Below, in pieces: positions 52,883 through 62,337 of a stretch of 64,000 bases of DNA (the stretch's first letter is position 1; the number at the start of each line of letters is the position of its first letter). The stretch is taken from the NCBI RefSeq assembly GCF_026240015.1, contig NZ_JAPIUX010000001.1, positions 372,001-436,000 on the forward strand, read 5' to 3'. Source of the stretch: Acetobacter farinalis (GTDB taxonomy: Bacteria; Pseudomonadota; Alphaproteobacteria; Acetobacterales; Acetobacteraceae). Made by a program: the position numbers and the translations under genes. The notes under the pieces are model-generated. The model saw only the letters and a list, made by a program, of their open reading frames with translations, did not search any database and was not told the DNA's origin.

Positions 52883-55216
52883 TCATTTCAGGCCAAACGC
52901 CCCCAGCGTTTTGAAGCTGATGGTGAACAGGTAGGTGGAGTTACGCTGCTGGCCACCAATGGACGTGTATTGTTTGAGATACATGAAATCAAGGCCGAAG
53001 CAGTCGTTGCTATAGCCGATATCGCCCCCCATGGAGACGAATTCCTTGCGGGAGAGGCTGCGGCGGGCAAAGCCGGACAGGTGCCAGTTGGCCCAGTCTG
53101 TCGAGAAACCGCCGCTCAGTTCGTTGGTGCGGACGGAATAAAGCTGGGTCGGGCCGTAAGAGCGATAATCCGTTGCGTAGTAGTAGTAGGGTGTCACGGG
53201 TTCATACACATACCCGCCGCGGATACGGAAGTGCGGCACCCCGGCGCTGAAGAGCGCATCCCCGAAGTTGAATTGGGAGGTATAGGGGTCAAGGCGCATA
53301 CGGGCCGTGAAGTCAAAATACTGGTTGGGGGCAACGCGGGCGCGGGCCACCACGTCTGACGCATGATGCGTCAGGCCCGAGTAGGGCAGGCGATCATGGG
53401 TAATATGCTCCTGGAAGCTTTCACCGGCCAGAAGGTCAACTTCGTGCCCGTTCCATGTCCAGTTTGCGTGGAGGCCCACATTGCCGCGCAGGCCGCCGTC
53501 CAACCTGTCCGTCCCCTGATAGCGGTTGAGCGAGAACAGTGTTGAGTCCGTGAACTCATAGGCAAGGCTGTCTTCATTCGGCATGAAGGCGTTCATGCCG
53601 GCACCGGTATTGGGCGCATAAATGGCCTGCACGATGGGTTCGATAATCTGCGTGCCGCGCCCATGTTGGAACATACGCACAAACGGCCAGTTGGTTTTCA
53701 GGGCGATGGTGGGCAGAACCTGCCCGCTCACCTTTGTCAGGCCGGTCTTGTAGTAGTTGGGCTGCTGGTAGAGCTTGCGCGCCTGATAGATCATGGAATC
53801 CAGATGCAGCGTCAGCAGGAACTGCTGGCCCAGACGGTTCGTGAAGGGGCGGTCCCAGTTCAGGGCAAGCTGCCCGCGGATGTCGGACGTGCCGTTGGTG
53901 CGGCGGACGTTGAAATCCGTGGTGGACATGCCAAAGCGGCCGCCCAGGGCATCTGGCTGGCCGAGGAAGCTGTAGCTGTAACGCGGCAGCACGAAGGGCA
54001 GGTCACTGTTGCGGATAACGCCCTGGTTCAGCCCCTGATAATACTGCGCATCCACACGGCTGTAGGCCCCGGTGCCAAAGCCTTCCAGATAGACATTGGA
54101 ATTCAGGGTTTCCGAACCATAGCCCTGCACGCGGTAATCGCGCATGTAATCCGCCGAGGTGGCCAGATTGATATTGGCCCCCACGCGCCAGTATTTGTTG
54201 ATGGAGAACCGGCCATTGGCAAAAATATAGCCCTGCATGCCGTGGCCATTGCCACGCCCGACAGGATCACCAAAGCCGTTGGTGTAGCTTTCAGAGCGGT
54301 GCGTATCATAAGCGATACCACCCTGAACATTCAGCATGCCGAAGTTGAAGAGCTTTCTGTACTGCGCGCTGAGCTGCGGGCCGGTCTTGGTGGAAAACAG
54401 CGCCTGCACCGTAACGTCTGAACTGTCATCCAGCACCCAGTAGTAGGGGATGGTGAGATACGTGCCCAGATAGCGGTCATGCGGCGTGATGCCGGGCATC
54501 AGGAACCCGCTGTGCCGTTTGGAGGAGGGGTCCGTCATGGAGAAGTAGGGCAGATACAGGACCGGAACGCCCAAGATATCGATATAGGTATCCCGGAAAT
54601 CAATGCGCTCATGCTCCAGATCCTGCGTGGCATCATACGCACGGAACTGCCAGAACGGGGCGCGTGTCTTGTCCTTTTCGCAGATTTCGCAGGCTGTATA
54701 GACAGCGCGGCTCATGACGTTGACCTTGCCGCCCGTGCGCCGCATGCCGTTGGCGGCAAGCTTGGCGTTTTCCGGCAGGGTGGCGTTCACGTGCAGCATA
54801 ATGCCATCACGCATGTTGCCGGTCAGTTCCGCATAATTGGCGTACAGCACCGAGCCATCGGGCTGGACTGTCGCGACATTGCCGCGGGCCGCCACAATGC
54901 CGGTGTCGCGGTCGTACACAATCTTGTCCGCCCGCATGACGTGATCACCCTGCCAGACCTGCACATTGCCGGTCCAGGTTACGGTGTTGGCGTGATCATC
55001 ATAATCAACGCTGTCCGCCTGGAAGGTTGCGGGCTCATCCGGTGAGGTTTTGCTGCCTGTATTCAGGTGCATGGGCTGCGGCCGGAACTGGGCATGCGCC
55101 GCACGCGGCGGGGCAACCAGAATGCACGCAGTCATGCCCCCCAGTGCCGTGGCGGCAACAAGGGTGCGCCGGCGATGTGGACGCCGGATACGGGAAGGCC
55201 GAGAGGCCACGGTCAA
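52883..55216 (-). CDS. lptD: LPS-assembly protein LptD
   Basis: Outer-membrane barrel that inserts LPS into the outer leaflet. 777 residues. The likely start is TTG 55216, since GGAGG lies eight bases upstream; GTG 55210 is the alternative. A signal peptide follows (ATALGGMTACILVAPPRAAHA). The N-terminal jellyroll (ATFQADSVDYDDHANTVTWTGNVQVWQGDHVMRADKIVYDR) and the barrel signatures (VLYLPYFSMTDPSSKRHSGFLMPG, then NYYKTGLT) are present. Cysteines occur at TACEICEKD and NDCFGLDF, so disulfide-linked domains are possible. It is downstream of lptF-lptG and upstream of surA. Confidence 0.96.
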   Translation of the reverse strand: MTVASRPSRIRRPHRRRTLVAATALGGMTACILVAPPRAAHAQFRPQPMHLNTGSKTSPDEPATFQADSVDYDDHANTVTWTGNVQVWQGDHVMRADKIVYDRDTGIVAARGNVATVQPDGSVLYANYAELTGNMRDGIMLHVNATLPENAKLAANGMRRTGGKVNVMSRAVYTACEICEKDKTRAPFWQFRAYDATQDLEHERIDFRDTYIDILGVPVLYLPYFSMTDPSSKRHSGFLMPGITPHDRYLGTYLTIPYYWVLDDSSDVTVQALFSTKTGPQLSAQYRKLFNFGMLNVQGGIAYDTHRSESYTNGFGDPVGRGNGHGMQGYIFANGRFSINKYWRVGANINLATSADYMRDYRVQGYGSETLNSNVYLEGFGTGAYSRVDAQYYQGLNQGVIRNSDLPFVLPRYSYSFLGQPDALGGRFGMSTTDFNVRRTNGTSDIRGQLALNWDRPFTNRLGQQFLLTLHLDSMIYQARKLYQQPNYYKTGLTKVSGQVLPTIALKTNWPFVRMFQHGRGTQIIEPIVQAIYAPNTGAGMNAFMPNEDSLAYEFTDSTLFSLNRYQGTDRLDGGLRGNVGLHANWTWNGHEVDLLAGESFQEHITHDRLPYSGLTHHASDVVARARVAPNQYFDFTARMRLDPYTSQFNFGDALFSAGVPHFRIRGGYVYEPVTPYYYYATDYRSYGPTQLYSVRTNELSGGFSTDWANWHLSGFARRSLSRKEFVSMGGDIGYSNDCFGLDFMYLKQYTSIGGQQRNSTYLFTISFKTLGAFGLK

Positions 55217-56329
55217 TCAGCCATCCTCCAGGTGAAGAAGCAGCGAAATGGCGAGGCAAAGCCCGGCAACGGTGGGAGCCCATGCCGCCAGAACGGGGGG
55301 AAGGGCGCCGGAGTTACCAAACTGCTCCGCAACTTTTGACACCGTGAAAAGCAGAAATCCCGCCGCAACGCCAGACCCGATCATCTGGGCCACGCCGCCG
55401 CGCCGCGTTGGACGCATGGAAAAACCTGCCGCCACCAGAGCCATTGTGCCCGCCAGCATAGGGAGTGCAAGCAGAGACTGGAAGTGAATCCGGTGCCGGA
55501 CGGAAGAAAATCCTGAACGGTCCAGCAGCGCGATAAAGCTGGGCAGCGCCCAGACCGAGAGAGTCTCGGGTGAAGAAAAACTTTCCTGCACCCGGCTCAC
55601 GGTCAGATCTGTGGGGATAGTCATCTGCCCCGCCGGGCGCAGAAGTTCATTGGGGCGGACTGTCTGGGTGTTTTCCAGCAACCAGACATGGTCACCCAGC
55701 ACGCCTTCCGGAGATTCGATTCGTATCATCAGCTTGGCATCATGATCCAGCCGGAAGATGCTGATGTCATGAATATGCAGAACGCCCTTCTCAAGCTGCA
55801 CGCCACGGGCATGCAGGATGGCCACACCCTTGGGGTCATACTGGGTGTCGGACTGCCGCAGCCAGAGGGAGCCGCTGGACAGGCTGAGTGGCCCGCCCCC
55901 GGTGCGCAGATATTGCTGGTCCAGTTCTTCCGCCCGGCGATACATGGCGGAGGAAAGAGGCGAGACCAGTGTGGTGGCAATGGTGCCGATCAGCATGGCG
56001 CAGGCCAGCGGGCCGGCCAGAAACTGCCAGGCGGAAATACCGGCGGCCCGCGCCACAATCAGCTCTGAAGAGCGGGTGAGCCGCCAGAAGCAGATAATGC
56101 CCCCCAGCAGAATGCCGAAGGGCAGGATTTCCACGGCAAAATACGGGATATGCAGCCCGGCAATTTCTGTCACCACATTGGTGGAGACATCGGGCCGGGT
56201 GGCCACGCGGCGCAGCAGGTCAATGAAATCGAACAGGCACACAATGCCGGTGAGAGAGGCAATCATGGCCAGCACGGAAAACACGAACTGGCGGGCGATG
56301 TAGAGCGAGAGCGTAACGGAGACAACCAT
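55217..56329 (-). CDS. lptG: LPS export ABC transporter permease LptG
   Basis: Inner-membrane permease that with LptF and LptB extracts LPS from the membrane. 370 residues with the YjgP/YjgQ signatures: YIARQFVFSVLAMIASLTGIVCLFDFIDLLRR at the start, LPFGILLGGIICFWRLTRSSELIVARAAGIS, a periplasmic jellyroll-like domain in the middle, and membrane helices near the end (LALPMLAGTMALVAAGFSM). It follows lptF after 17 bp. The TTG start of lptD immediately follows its stop. Confidence 0.94.
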   Translation of the reverse strand: MVVSVTLSLYIARQFVFSVLAMIASLTGIVCLFDFIDLLRRVATRPDVSTNVVTEIAGLHIPYFAVEILPFGILLGGIICFWRLTRSSELIVARAAGISAWQFLAGPLACAMLIGTIATTLVSPLSSAMYRRAEELDQQYLRTGGGPLSLSSGSLWLRQSDTQYDPKGVAILHARGVQLEKGVLHIHDISIFRLDHDAKLMIRIESPEGVLGDHVWLLENTQTVRPNELLRPAGQMTIPTDLTVSRVQESFSSPETLSVWALPSFIALLDRSGFSSVRHRIHFQSLLALPMLAGTMALVAAGFSMRPTRRGGVAQMIGSGVAAGFLLFTVSKVAEQFGNSGALPPVLAAWAPTVAGLCLAISLLLHLEDG

Positions 56330-56346
56330 CGGCGGGGCGTTCTTCC

Positions 56347-57492
56347 TCAGGCCGTGCGGGCACGTGTGCCCGGAAGAAGTTCCGGCACAAATAGAATGGC
56401 CGCACAGACCACACCCGGCAGCAGCGCCACCAGCGGGATGAGCGGAATGAGTACCATATTCCGGCTGGCAAGGTTTTGCAGCAGCAGATTGACGGCCAGC
56501 AGCCCCACCACGCTGAGCACGGCCGCCAGCGGCCGCTTGATATTGCCGTGGCGGGAGAACACGCCGCGCAGCACGGCAAACAGTCCGACCATGGCGAAGG
56601 AGAAGCAGGTGAGGGGGGATGTCAGCCTGCGCCAGCCTTCCACCTTGAACTTGCCGGTATCACGGGAGGAGACCTCTTTCGGGTCCGGGTTCAGCAGTTC
56701 ATGCAAGGACATTTCCGCCGCATCGCGGAAGCGCGCATCCTCCTGATGGGTGGAGGAGAGATCCATCGAATCCTGTTGAAAGACCAGCATGTCGAGACGC
56801 CCCGTTTTATGGTCAATCACCTGACGGGAGCCGTCATACAGGATGACGCGGGGTGTGTCGTTGACAATCATCATCGTGCCGCGCTCAGCCAGAATGGTGG
56901 CGCGGTTGTTGGGCTGCCGGTCATCTTCCACCACAATGCCATGCAGGGTGCCATCGTGGCTGCGTTCACGGATATAGACAGTCATGACATCAGAGACTTT
57001 AGTGAAGACACCTTCCTGAAGCATGAACGCGGCCATCTTGTTCCTGATCTGGAATTCGAACTGCCGGAAATGGTGGTAGGAGGTCGGCACGATCCACAGG
57101 TTGAGCATGAAGCCGAGAAGGGAGGCCATGACGGCGCAGGCCAGCCCGGGCCGCGCCAGCGCGAGCGGGGAAAGTCCTGCGGCGCGCATCACGGTCAGTT
57201 CGCGGTCTCCTGCCAGACGCTGATACACGAACAGGCTCACCACAAAAGTCGTGATGGGCAGCACCACCGCGACAAAGGAGGGAATCAGCAGGCTGGTCAG
57301 CTCAATAAAGACCCGCAGGGACAGCCCGCGATCCACCACCAGCGACACAAAGCGCAGGGATTGCATCAGCCAGATAAGGGCGGCCAGCCCCCCTGTGGTG
57401 GCCAGCAGCGCAATCAGAAGCTGATGGAACACGTACCGGTCTAGAGTCGACAGGTATGACTTCAGCCATGATGGAGATGAACGGACGGTCAT
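56347..57492 (-). CDS. lptF: LPS export ABC transporter permease LptF
   Basis: Partner of LptG in the LptB2FG complex. 381 residues from ATG 57492, preceded by AAGG; the open frame continues upstream to 57567 without family features. The core is DRYVFHQLLIALLATTGGLAALIWLMQSLRFV, LPITTFVVSLFVYQRLAGDRELTVMRAAGLSPL, then a periplasmic domain with LHGIVVEDDRQPNNRATILAERGTM. It is the first gene of the lptF-lptG-lptD-surA-rsmA operon. An LptB ATPase gene is not in the window. Confidence 0.95.
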   Translation of the reverse strand: MTVRSSPSWLKSYLSTLDRYVFHQLLIALLATTGGLAALIWLMQSLRFVSLVVDRGLSLRVFIELTSLLIPSFVAVVLPITTFVVSLFVYQRLAGDRELTVMRAAGLSPLALARPGLACAVMASLLGFMLNLWIVPTSYHHFRQFEFQIRNKMAAFMLQEGVFTKVSDVMTVYIRERSHDGTLHGIVVEDDRQPNNRATILAERGTMMIVNDTPRVILYDGSRQVIDHKTGRLDMLVFQQDSMDLSSTHQEDARFRDAAEMSLHELLNPDPKEVSSRDTGKFKVEGWRRLTSPLTCFSFAMVGLFAVLRGVFSRHGNIKRPLAAVLSVVGLLAVNLLLQNLASRNMVLIPLIPLVALLPGVVCAAILFVPELLPGTRARTA

Positions 57493-57671
57493 ATCTGCCT
57501 TATCTACCCCCTCTCCCGACAAGGGCAACTCCCCGGCAGCCGGGTGAACCCATGCGAGACGTATCACATGGCGTGGTCATGCGTCACTGATATGGCGGAA
57601 AAGCGCTACAGGCCGGGCTGCGGCCTGCTGGCAGGGGGCATGGAAGCGGGGGAAATCAGGCGAATAAAAAT

Positions 57672-58499
57672 TTATTCTTCACTGTGAGTGTCCGGGTTGC
57701 CCCCCAGACGGTTTCCGGCTTCGAGGCGTGCGAAGGCCGCGAGGTCCGCCTCGTCCAGTTGGAAATCAAAAACACTCAGGTTGGCCGCCATCCGGTCCGG
57801 ATTGCCTGATTTGGGGATGGGGATGATGGTGTTCTGGATAAACCAGCGCAGTATGATCTGGGCGGGGGTGCGGTTATGCTTTTCCGCCAGCGCCATGATA
57901 ACGGGGTTGTCCATCAGCCCCTTGCCCAGCGGCCTCCAGCCCTCGGTGAGAATACCGTGCCGCGCGTGGATGCGGCGGAGCTCGGCCTGCTGGAAGTCGG
58001 CATGAAGTTCAATCTGGTTGACGGCAGGCGCCACGCCCGTTTCCTGAATCAGGCGCTCCAGATGCGCGGGCTGAAAATTTGAAACGCCAATGGAGCGCAC
58101 CCTGCCGTCTTTCTGCGCGGCAATCATGGCTTTCCAGCTTTCCACATAAAGGTCTTTTTCCGGCAGCGGCCAGTGGATGAGGTAGAGATCCACATAGTCC
58201 ACATTCAGCCGCCGAAGGCTTGCGTCCAGCCCTTTGAGGGCGGCGTCATACCCCTGCTCAGCCCCGCGGAGCTTGGTGGTCAGAAAAATATCTTCCCGTT
58301 CGATCTCAGAGGTTTTCAGGGCGTGGCCAACCCCTGTCTCGTTTCCGTAGCTGGCGGCGGTATCAATCAGCCGGTAGCCGGTGAGCAGCGCGGCCTGTAC
58401 CGCTGTTTCTGCGTCCTGATCATTCATGGGGTATGTGCCAAACCCCATGGCAGGAATTTTGTACCCATCATTCAGAGTCAGAAGGGGAGCGGTGGACAT
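57672..58499 (-). CDS. Aldo/keto reductase
   Basis: NADPH-dependent reductase of carbonyl compounds. 275 residues from ATG 58499, with AAGGAG eight bases upstream; the frame extends further back without family features. The tetrad is visible: D and Y in RLIDTAASYGNET, K in FLTTKLRG, H in LYLIHWPLP. VRSIGVSNFQPAHLERLI, NQIELHADFQQ and the C-terminal IPKSGNPDRMAANLSVFDFQL are typical of the 2,5-diketo-D-gluconate reductase-like group. Diketogluconate reduction would suit an acetic acid bacterium, but the substrate is not certain. Confidence 0.93.
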   Translation of the reverse strand: MSTAPLLTLNDGYKIPAMGFGTYPMNDQDAETAVQAALLTGYRLIDTAASYGNETGVGHALKTSEIEREDIFLTTKLRGAEQGYDAALKGLDASLRRLNVDYVDLYLIHWPLPEKDLYVESWKAMIAAQKDGRVRSIGVSNFQPAHLERLIQETGVAPAVNQIELHADFQQAELRRIHARHGILTEGWRPLGKGLMDNPVIMALAEKHNRTPAQIILRWFIQNTIIPIPKSGNPDRMAANLSVFDFQLDEADLAAFARLEAGNRLGGNPDTHSEE

Positions 58500-58629
58500 G
58501 GGGGCGTACTCCTTGAACGCTGCCGGAAACAGACCCGCCGCCCTGCCTTCAGGCCCGTGAGGGGTGAAGGCAGGGCGGTTTTTTGCACAACGCTCTGGCC
58601 GCCGGAATGTTTCAGCAGGCAACCAGTCT

Positions 58630-60309
58630 TCAGAAGAGCAGGATGACACCGCCGGAGGCTGAGTTATCACTTTCCTTGTTCGGCCCGTGGGCAGCGGATT
58701 CCGTGTGGGCATATTCGGCAACAAGGTTCAGCCAGTCGGTCAGGCTATAGTAGGCCGCCCCGACTTCAGACTGGTTGCGGCGGACCAGCAGCGTGCTGTT
58801 TTCCCCCGGAGCCTGATAGAGATTACTGACACCATAGCTGCCGACCAGTTTGAATTTCTTGGTGAAATTATACATGGCCTGCACGTAATAGCCTTCAGAC
58901 GCGCGTTTGCGGCCATTGTTGGCAATCCCGTCAAAGAACAGGCCCGTGGTGCCCAGCCCGCTGCCACGGTAGTAGTAGGCGACACCCTGAAAGCCTTTGT
59001 AGGTGATTTTGGTGCCGATTTCTCCGGCTTCCACCATGGCGCTGCGGCGGCTGGAGGCATCCAGATCCGGGCTGGTGAGGGCCTGCTGGTGCTGCACGAG
59101 GAAGCTGGCCCAGATGCGGGTCTGAACACCCCCGATGTTGAAATCGTATGTGCCCTTGCCCTGCACCATGGGGGAGGAATGCTGGGAGGAGGAGGCGGAA
59201 AGCGGCCGCCCCGAGGAATCGCCCCCGGCAAAATTGAATTCATCAAGCGGCTGGAAGACGCCCACAGACCCCTGAAGGCCATGATAGACCGGAGACATAT
59301 AGGAAATCTGCGGAATCCAGTCCGCATAGACATACCCGACACCAATACGGCCCAGTGATGTGTTGCCCGGTGAGGCATTGCTGCCAGTGGACCCAACGCT
59401 GAGCAGGGTGGCGTCGTTCAGGATGGCATCGCTGCCGAAAATGGCGAGGTCACGCCCGATCTTGACCGTGCCGAAGCTTTTGGTGCCGACCGTGACATAA
59501 ACCTGACGCAGATCGATACCCGCCGTGCCAAGCCCGACGGGGCTGCCGCCGGTATTGGCGTTGAAGGCGCCGTTCTTGGCGTTGTCCACACCCGGATACA
59601 TGCCCAGCACGGCAGACATATCAATGCCGGACTGGGTGGTGCTCAGCTTGAGAATGAAGCCTGCGGGCAGGAGGCCGTTGCGCACGGATGAGGAATCGAA
59701 CCCGCTGGAGCCTGTCGAGACACCACCCGCCACGGGGCGGCCGCCGGCGGGGCTGTTATATGTGTAAAAGCCGTTCACAAAGCCGGAGAAATTGATGTCG
59801 ATCGGCCCGGCCTTGAACGTCAGCCCCTTGCCCGGAACATATTTGGCAACCCGGACAACGCTGGCGCTGTCCAGCGCATTTTTGGTGGAGAGCATGGCCT
59901 CCTGAGCGGAGCGGGCACTGGCTTCCGCACGGTCTGCCGCCATCTGGGCGCGGGTGGAGGCATCCTCCGGTGCGCCGGGGTCAAACCGGATACCATCCTC
60001 ATAGCCTGAGCCGACAGCATGCCGCCCCTGCGCCGCATGGCGCGTGACAGAGGCACTGGCCGTGCGCACGGAGCGCGAGGCCGCGCGCGTGGCGCCGGAT
60101 GGCGCAGCCGCCGCGGCGGAGGCTGCACGGCTCAGATGTTTGGCCAGAAGGGTGTCGTGTTCATGCTTTGTCAGGCTGCCTTTGGCTTGCAGGATGTCCA
60201 GCAGGTCACTGTAGTCATCAGCCAGAGCAGAGGGTGCGGTTATGAATGGCGCACAGGCAGCGGCTGTTACAACAGCCGGTAAAAAAAGTGCCCGTTTTCT
60301 CAATGCCAT
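58630..60309 (-). CDS. Outer-membrane porin
   Basis: 559 residues from ATG 60309, with AAGGAG nine bases upstream. A signal peptide (RKRALFLPAVVTAAACAPFITAPSALA) is followed by DDYSDLLDILQAKGSLTKHEHDTLLAKHL, the helical pre-barrel segment seen in phosphate-selective-type porins, and a basic Ser/Ala-rich region. The barrel begins around FKAGPIDINFSGFVNGFYTYNS, with aromatic and Gly-rich strands through to the last strand ending GVILLF, the terminal Phe needed for outer-membrane assembly. Channel specificity cannot be told. The long upstream gap (60310-60754) carries its promoter. Confidence 0.85.
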   Translation of the reverse strand: MALRKRALFLPAVVTAAACAPFITAPSALADDYSDLLDILQAKGSLTKHEHDTLLAKHLSRAASAAAAAPSGATRAASRSVRTASASVTRHAAQGRHAVGSGYEDGIRFDPGAPEDASTRAQMAADRAEASARSAQEAMLSTKNALDSASVVRVAKYVPGKGLTFKAGPIDINFSGFVNGFYTYNSPAGGRPVAGGVSTGSSGFDSSSVRNGLLPAGFILKLSTTQSGIDMSAVLGMYPGVDNAKNGAFNANTGGSPVGLGTAGIDLRQVYVTVGTKSFGTVKIGRDLAIFGSDAILNDATLLSVGSTGSNASPGNTSLGRIGVGYVYADWIPQISYMSPVYHGLQGSVGVFQPLDEFNFAGGDSSGRPLSASSSQHSSPMVQGKGTYDFNIGGVQTRIWASFLVQHQQALTSPDLDASSRRSAMVEAGEIGTKITYKGFQGVAYYYRGSGLGTTGLFFDGIANNGRKRASEGYYVQAMYNFTKKFKLVGSYGVSNLYQAPGENSTLLVRRNQSEVGAAYYSLTDWLNLVAEYAHTESAAHGPNKESDNSASGGVILLF

Positions 60310-60754
60310 AAAAGTCTGCTCCTTCACGTCTTCCGCATATCTCTGGGAGATCGGGCTTCTCTCCGTCAACACCTGATGAGAGTGGTTTTCTGGCATGCAA
60401 CAGAGCGGGAAAAGCGGGCCGGGGCGGCAGGGCGGCGGGCCGTATGCGGGCGGGCAGGGGGCGCTATGGCGGCTCGGATCAGGCTTGCGCCGAGCGCATG
60501 CGTGCGGCACGGGCGGAGGGTCGCAAAAAGGCGTGCGCGTAATTTCGTTTTGTTATCAGACTGTTACGGGGGAGTGCCTGTCCTGTTATAACGATATTCA
60601 GGCGAAATAATTTCCGGAAAGACCGGCTACAAGCCCCTCATCAGGGTGAAAAGAGGTCTGTCCGGATAAGGCGTGTCAGGTCGGGAAAATTTGAAAACCC
60701 CCTGATCCGGCCCCTGTCAAACGCAGCAAAATGCTAACTAAGGTCACGCAGTTG
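60310..60754. other. 445-bp gap between porin and cysG
   Basis: The stretch at 60540-60620 is AT-rich and the likely porin promoter region; TATAAC occurs on the minus strand but without a clear -35 partner. The segment 60400-60540 is very GC-rich. No open frame with a ribosome binding site and no RNA gene is recognised. Any cysG terminator is not clear. Confidence 0.5.
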
Positions 60755-62164
60755 TTATGAGCCGGAAGGCAGTGGAAGCACCCGATGCCGCACAACCTCA
60801 CCGATGATGACAAGGGCAGGGCTGCTCACATGGGCTGCGGCAGCCTGTTCGGGCAGTGTTGTGAGGGTGCCGGTCAGAACACGCTGTTGGGGGGTGGTGC
60901 CGCGTTCCACAATGGCGGCGGGCCAGTCCGCCGGCAGGCCGTGCGTTACGAGCTGGGCGCAGAGCAGCGGCAGCATGGCCAGCCCCATATAGATCACCAC
61001 GGTCTGGCTGCGCAGGGCGATGGTTTCCCATGCCAGATCCAGCGTGCCATCCGCACGGGCATGGCCGGTAATAAACAGGCAGGCCTGCGCGCAGTCCCGA
61101 TGTGTGAGGGGGATACCGGCATAGGCCGCGCATCCGTTGGCGGCGGAAATGCCGGGGATGATGCGGAAGGGAATCCCGGCCTCTGTCAGGGTTTCAATTT
61201 CTTCCCCGCCACGACCGAAAATGAAGGGATCTCCTCCCTTCAGGCGCAGGACACGTTCCCCGGCTCTGGCGCGGCGCACCAGCTCGGCATTGATCTCATC
61301 CTGCGGCAGGGTGTGCCGGTTACGCTGTTTGCCAACAAAAATCAGTTCAGCATCCCGGCGCACATAATTGAGGATGTCCGGCCCGACCAGATTATCATAC
61401 AGAACGGTATCGGCATCCTGCATCAGGCGCAGGGCGGCGAGGGTCAGCAGATTCGGGTCTCCCGGCCCGGCCCCTACCAGCCAGACTTCTCCCTGCCGGG
61501 TATGGCCTTCCAGCAGGCGGTTCAGTTCCCTGTCTGCCGCCTCTGTCTGCCCGCTCATGGCCAGTGAGCCGCCAGAGCCATCCAGAAACCGTTCCCACAC
61601 CTGCCGCCGGTCAGACGGGTCCGGCAGGCGTTCACGCAGGGGCAGGCGGGCTTTTTGCATGAAATCCGCCAGCAGATGCAGCCCCGCAGGCAGGATTTCC
61701 TCAATTTTCGCCCGCAGGCGGCGGGCCAGAACCGGGGCAGCGCCCCCTGTGGAGACGGCCACCTGCACCGCGCCACGCGTGCTCAGTGCGGGGGTGATAA
61801 AGCTGGAATTGGCCGGGTCATCCACCGAGCAGACCGGTACGTTGTGCTGCTGGCACAGCTCCGCGAGGCTGCGGTTCAAGGTGGGATCATTGGTTGCGAG
61901 ATAGACCAGACGGCAGCCGGGCAGGCGGAGGCGCACATCCTCTTCAGAAACCAGCCCCTGCACATGTGTCAGAACGCCATCATCGGCCATCTGCCGGAGT
62001 TCAGGGCAGAGTGTGGGGGCCAGGAGTTCAATCCGTGCTCCGGCAGGCACCAGCAGGCGCACTTTATTGGCGGCAACATTTCCGCCACCAATCACGAGAA
62101 CACGGGCTTCGTCCAAGCGAAGCATGATGGGAAACCAGCTGGTTTTCTGCGGTGACGTCTGCAT
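60755..62164 (-). CDS. cysG: Siroheme synthase CysG, fused dehydrogenase/ferrochelatase and uroporphyrinogen methyltransferase
   Basis: Makes siroheme, the cofactor of sulfite and nitrite reductases. 469 residues from ATG 62164; an ATG at 62221 is also in frame. The N-terminal NAD-dependent precorrin-2 dehydrogenase begins WFPIMLRLDEARVLVIGGGNVAANKVRLL and continues through SVDDPANSSFITPAL and VAVSTGGAAPVLARRLR. The C-terminal SUMT domain starts VWLVGAGPGDPNLLTLAALRLMQDADTVLYDNLV and includes LRLKGGDPFIFGRGGEE and PGISAANGCAAYAGIPLTHRD. The full trifunctional fusion is intact. It is divergent from an ABC exporter. Confidence 0.96.
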   Translation of the reverse strand: MQTSPQKTSWFPIMLRLDEARVLVIGGGNVAANKVRLLVPAGARIELLAPTLCPELRQMADDGVLTHVQGLVSEEDVRLRLPGCRLVYLATNDPTLNRSLAELCQQHNVPVCSVDDPANSSFITPALSTRGAVQVAVSTGGAAPVLARRLRAKIEEILPAGLHLLADFMQKARLPLRERLPDPSDRRQVWERFLDGSGGSLAMSGQTEAADRELNRLLEGHTRQGEVWLVGAGPGDPNLLTLAALRLMQDADTVLYDNLVGPDILNYVRRDAELIFVGKQRNRHTLPQDEINAELVRRARAGERVLRLKGGDPFIFGRGGEEIETLTEAGIPFRIIPGISAANGCAAYAGIPLTHRDCAQACLFITGHARADGTLDLAWETIALRSQTVVIYMGLAMLPLLCAQLVTHGLPADWPAAIVERGTTPQQRVLTGTLTTLPEQAAAAHVSSPALVIIGEVVRHRVLPLPSGS

Positions 62165-62337
62165 GAGTCCATGAGCAAGCAGGCTTGGGCGCAAGAGGCA
62201 AGCGTCAGACGCTACCAGCATGCAAAAAAAAGCTTTTTTAATCTTTCCGGGCTTCTGTGGAAGAGTGCCATGATGACGCCGTCTTCAAGAGGGAAAGGGG
62301 GCGGAAGACAGGCGCGGTAACGTGGAGAAAAGGCGCA

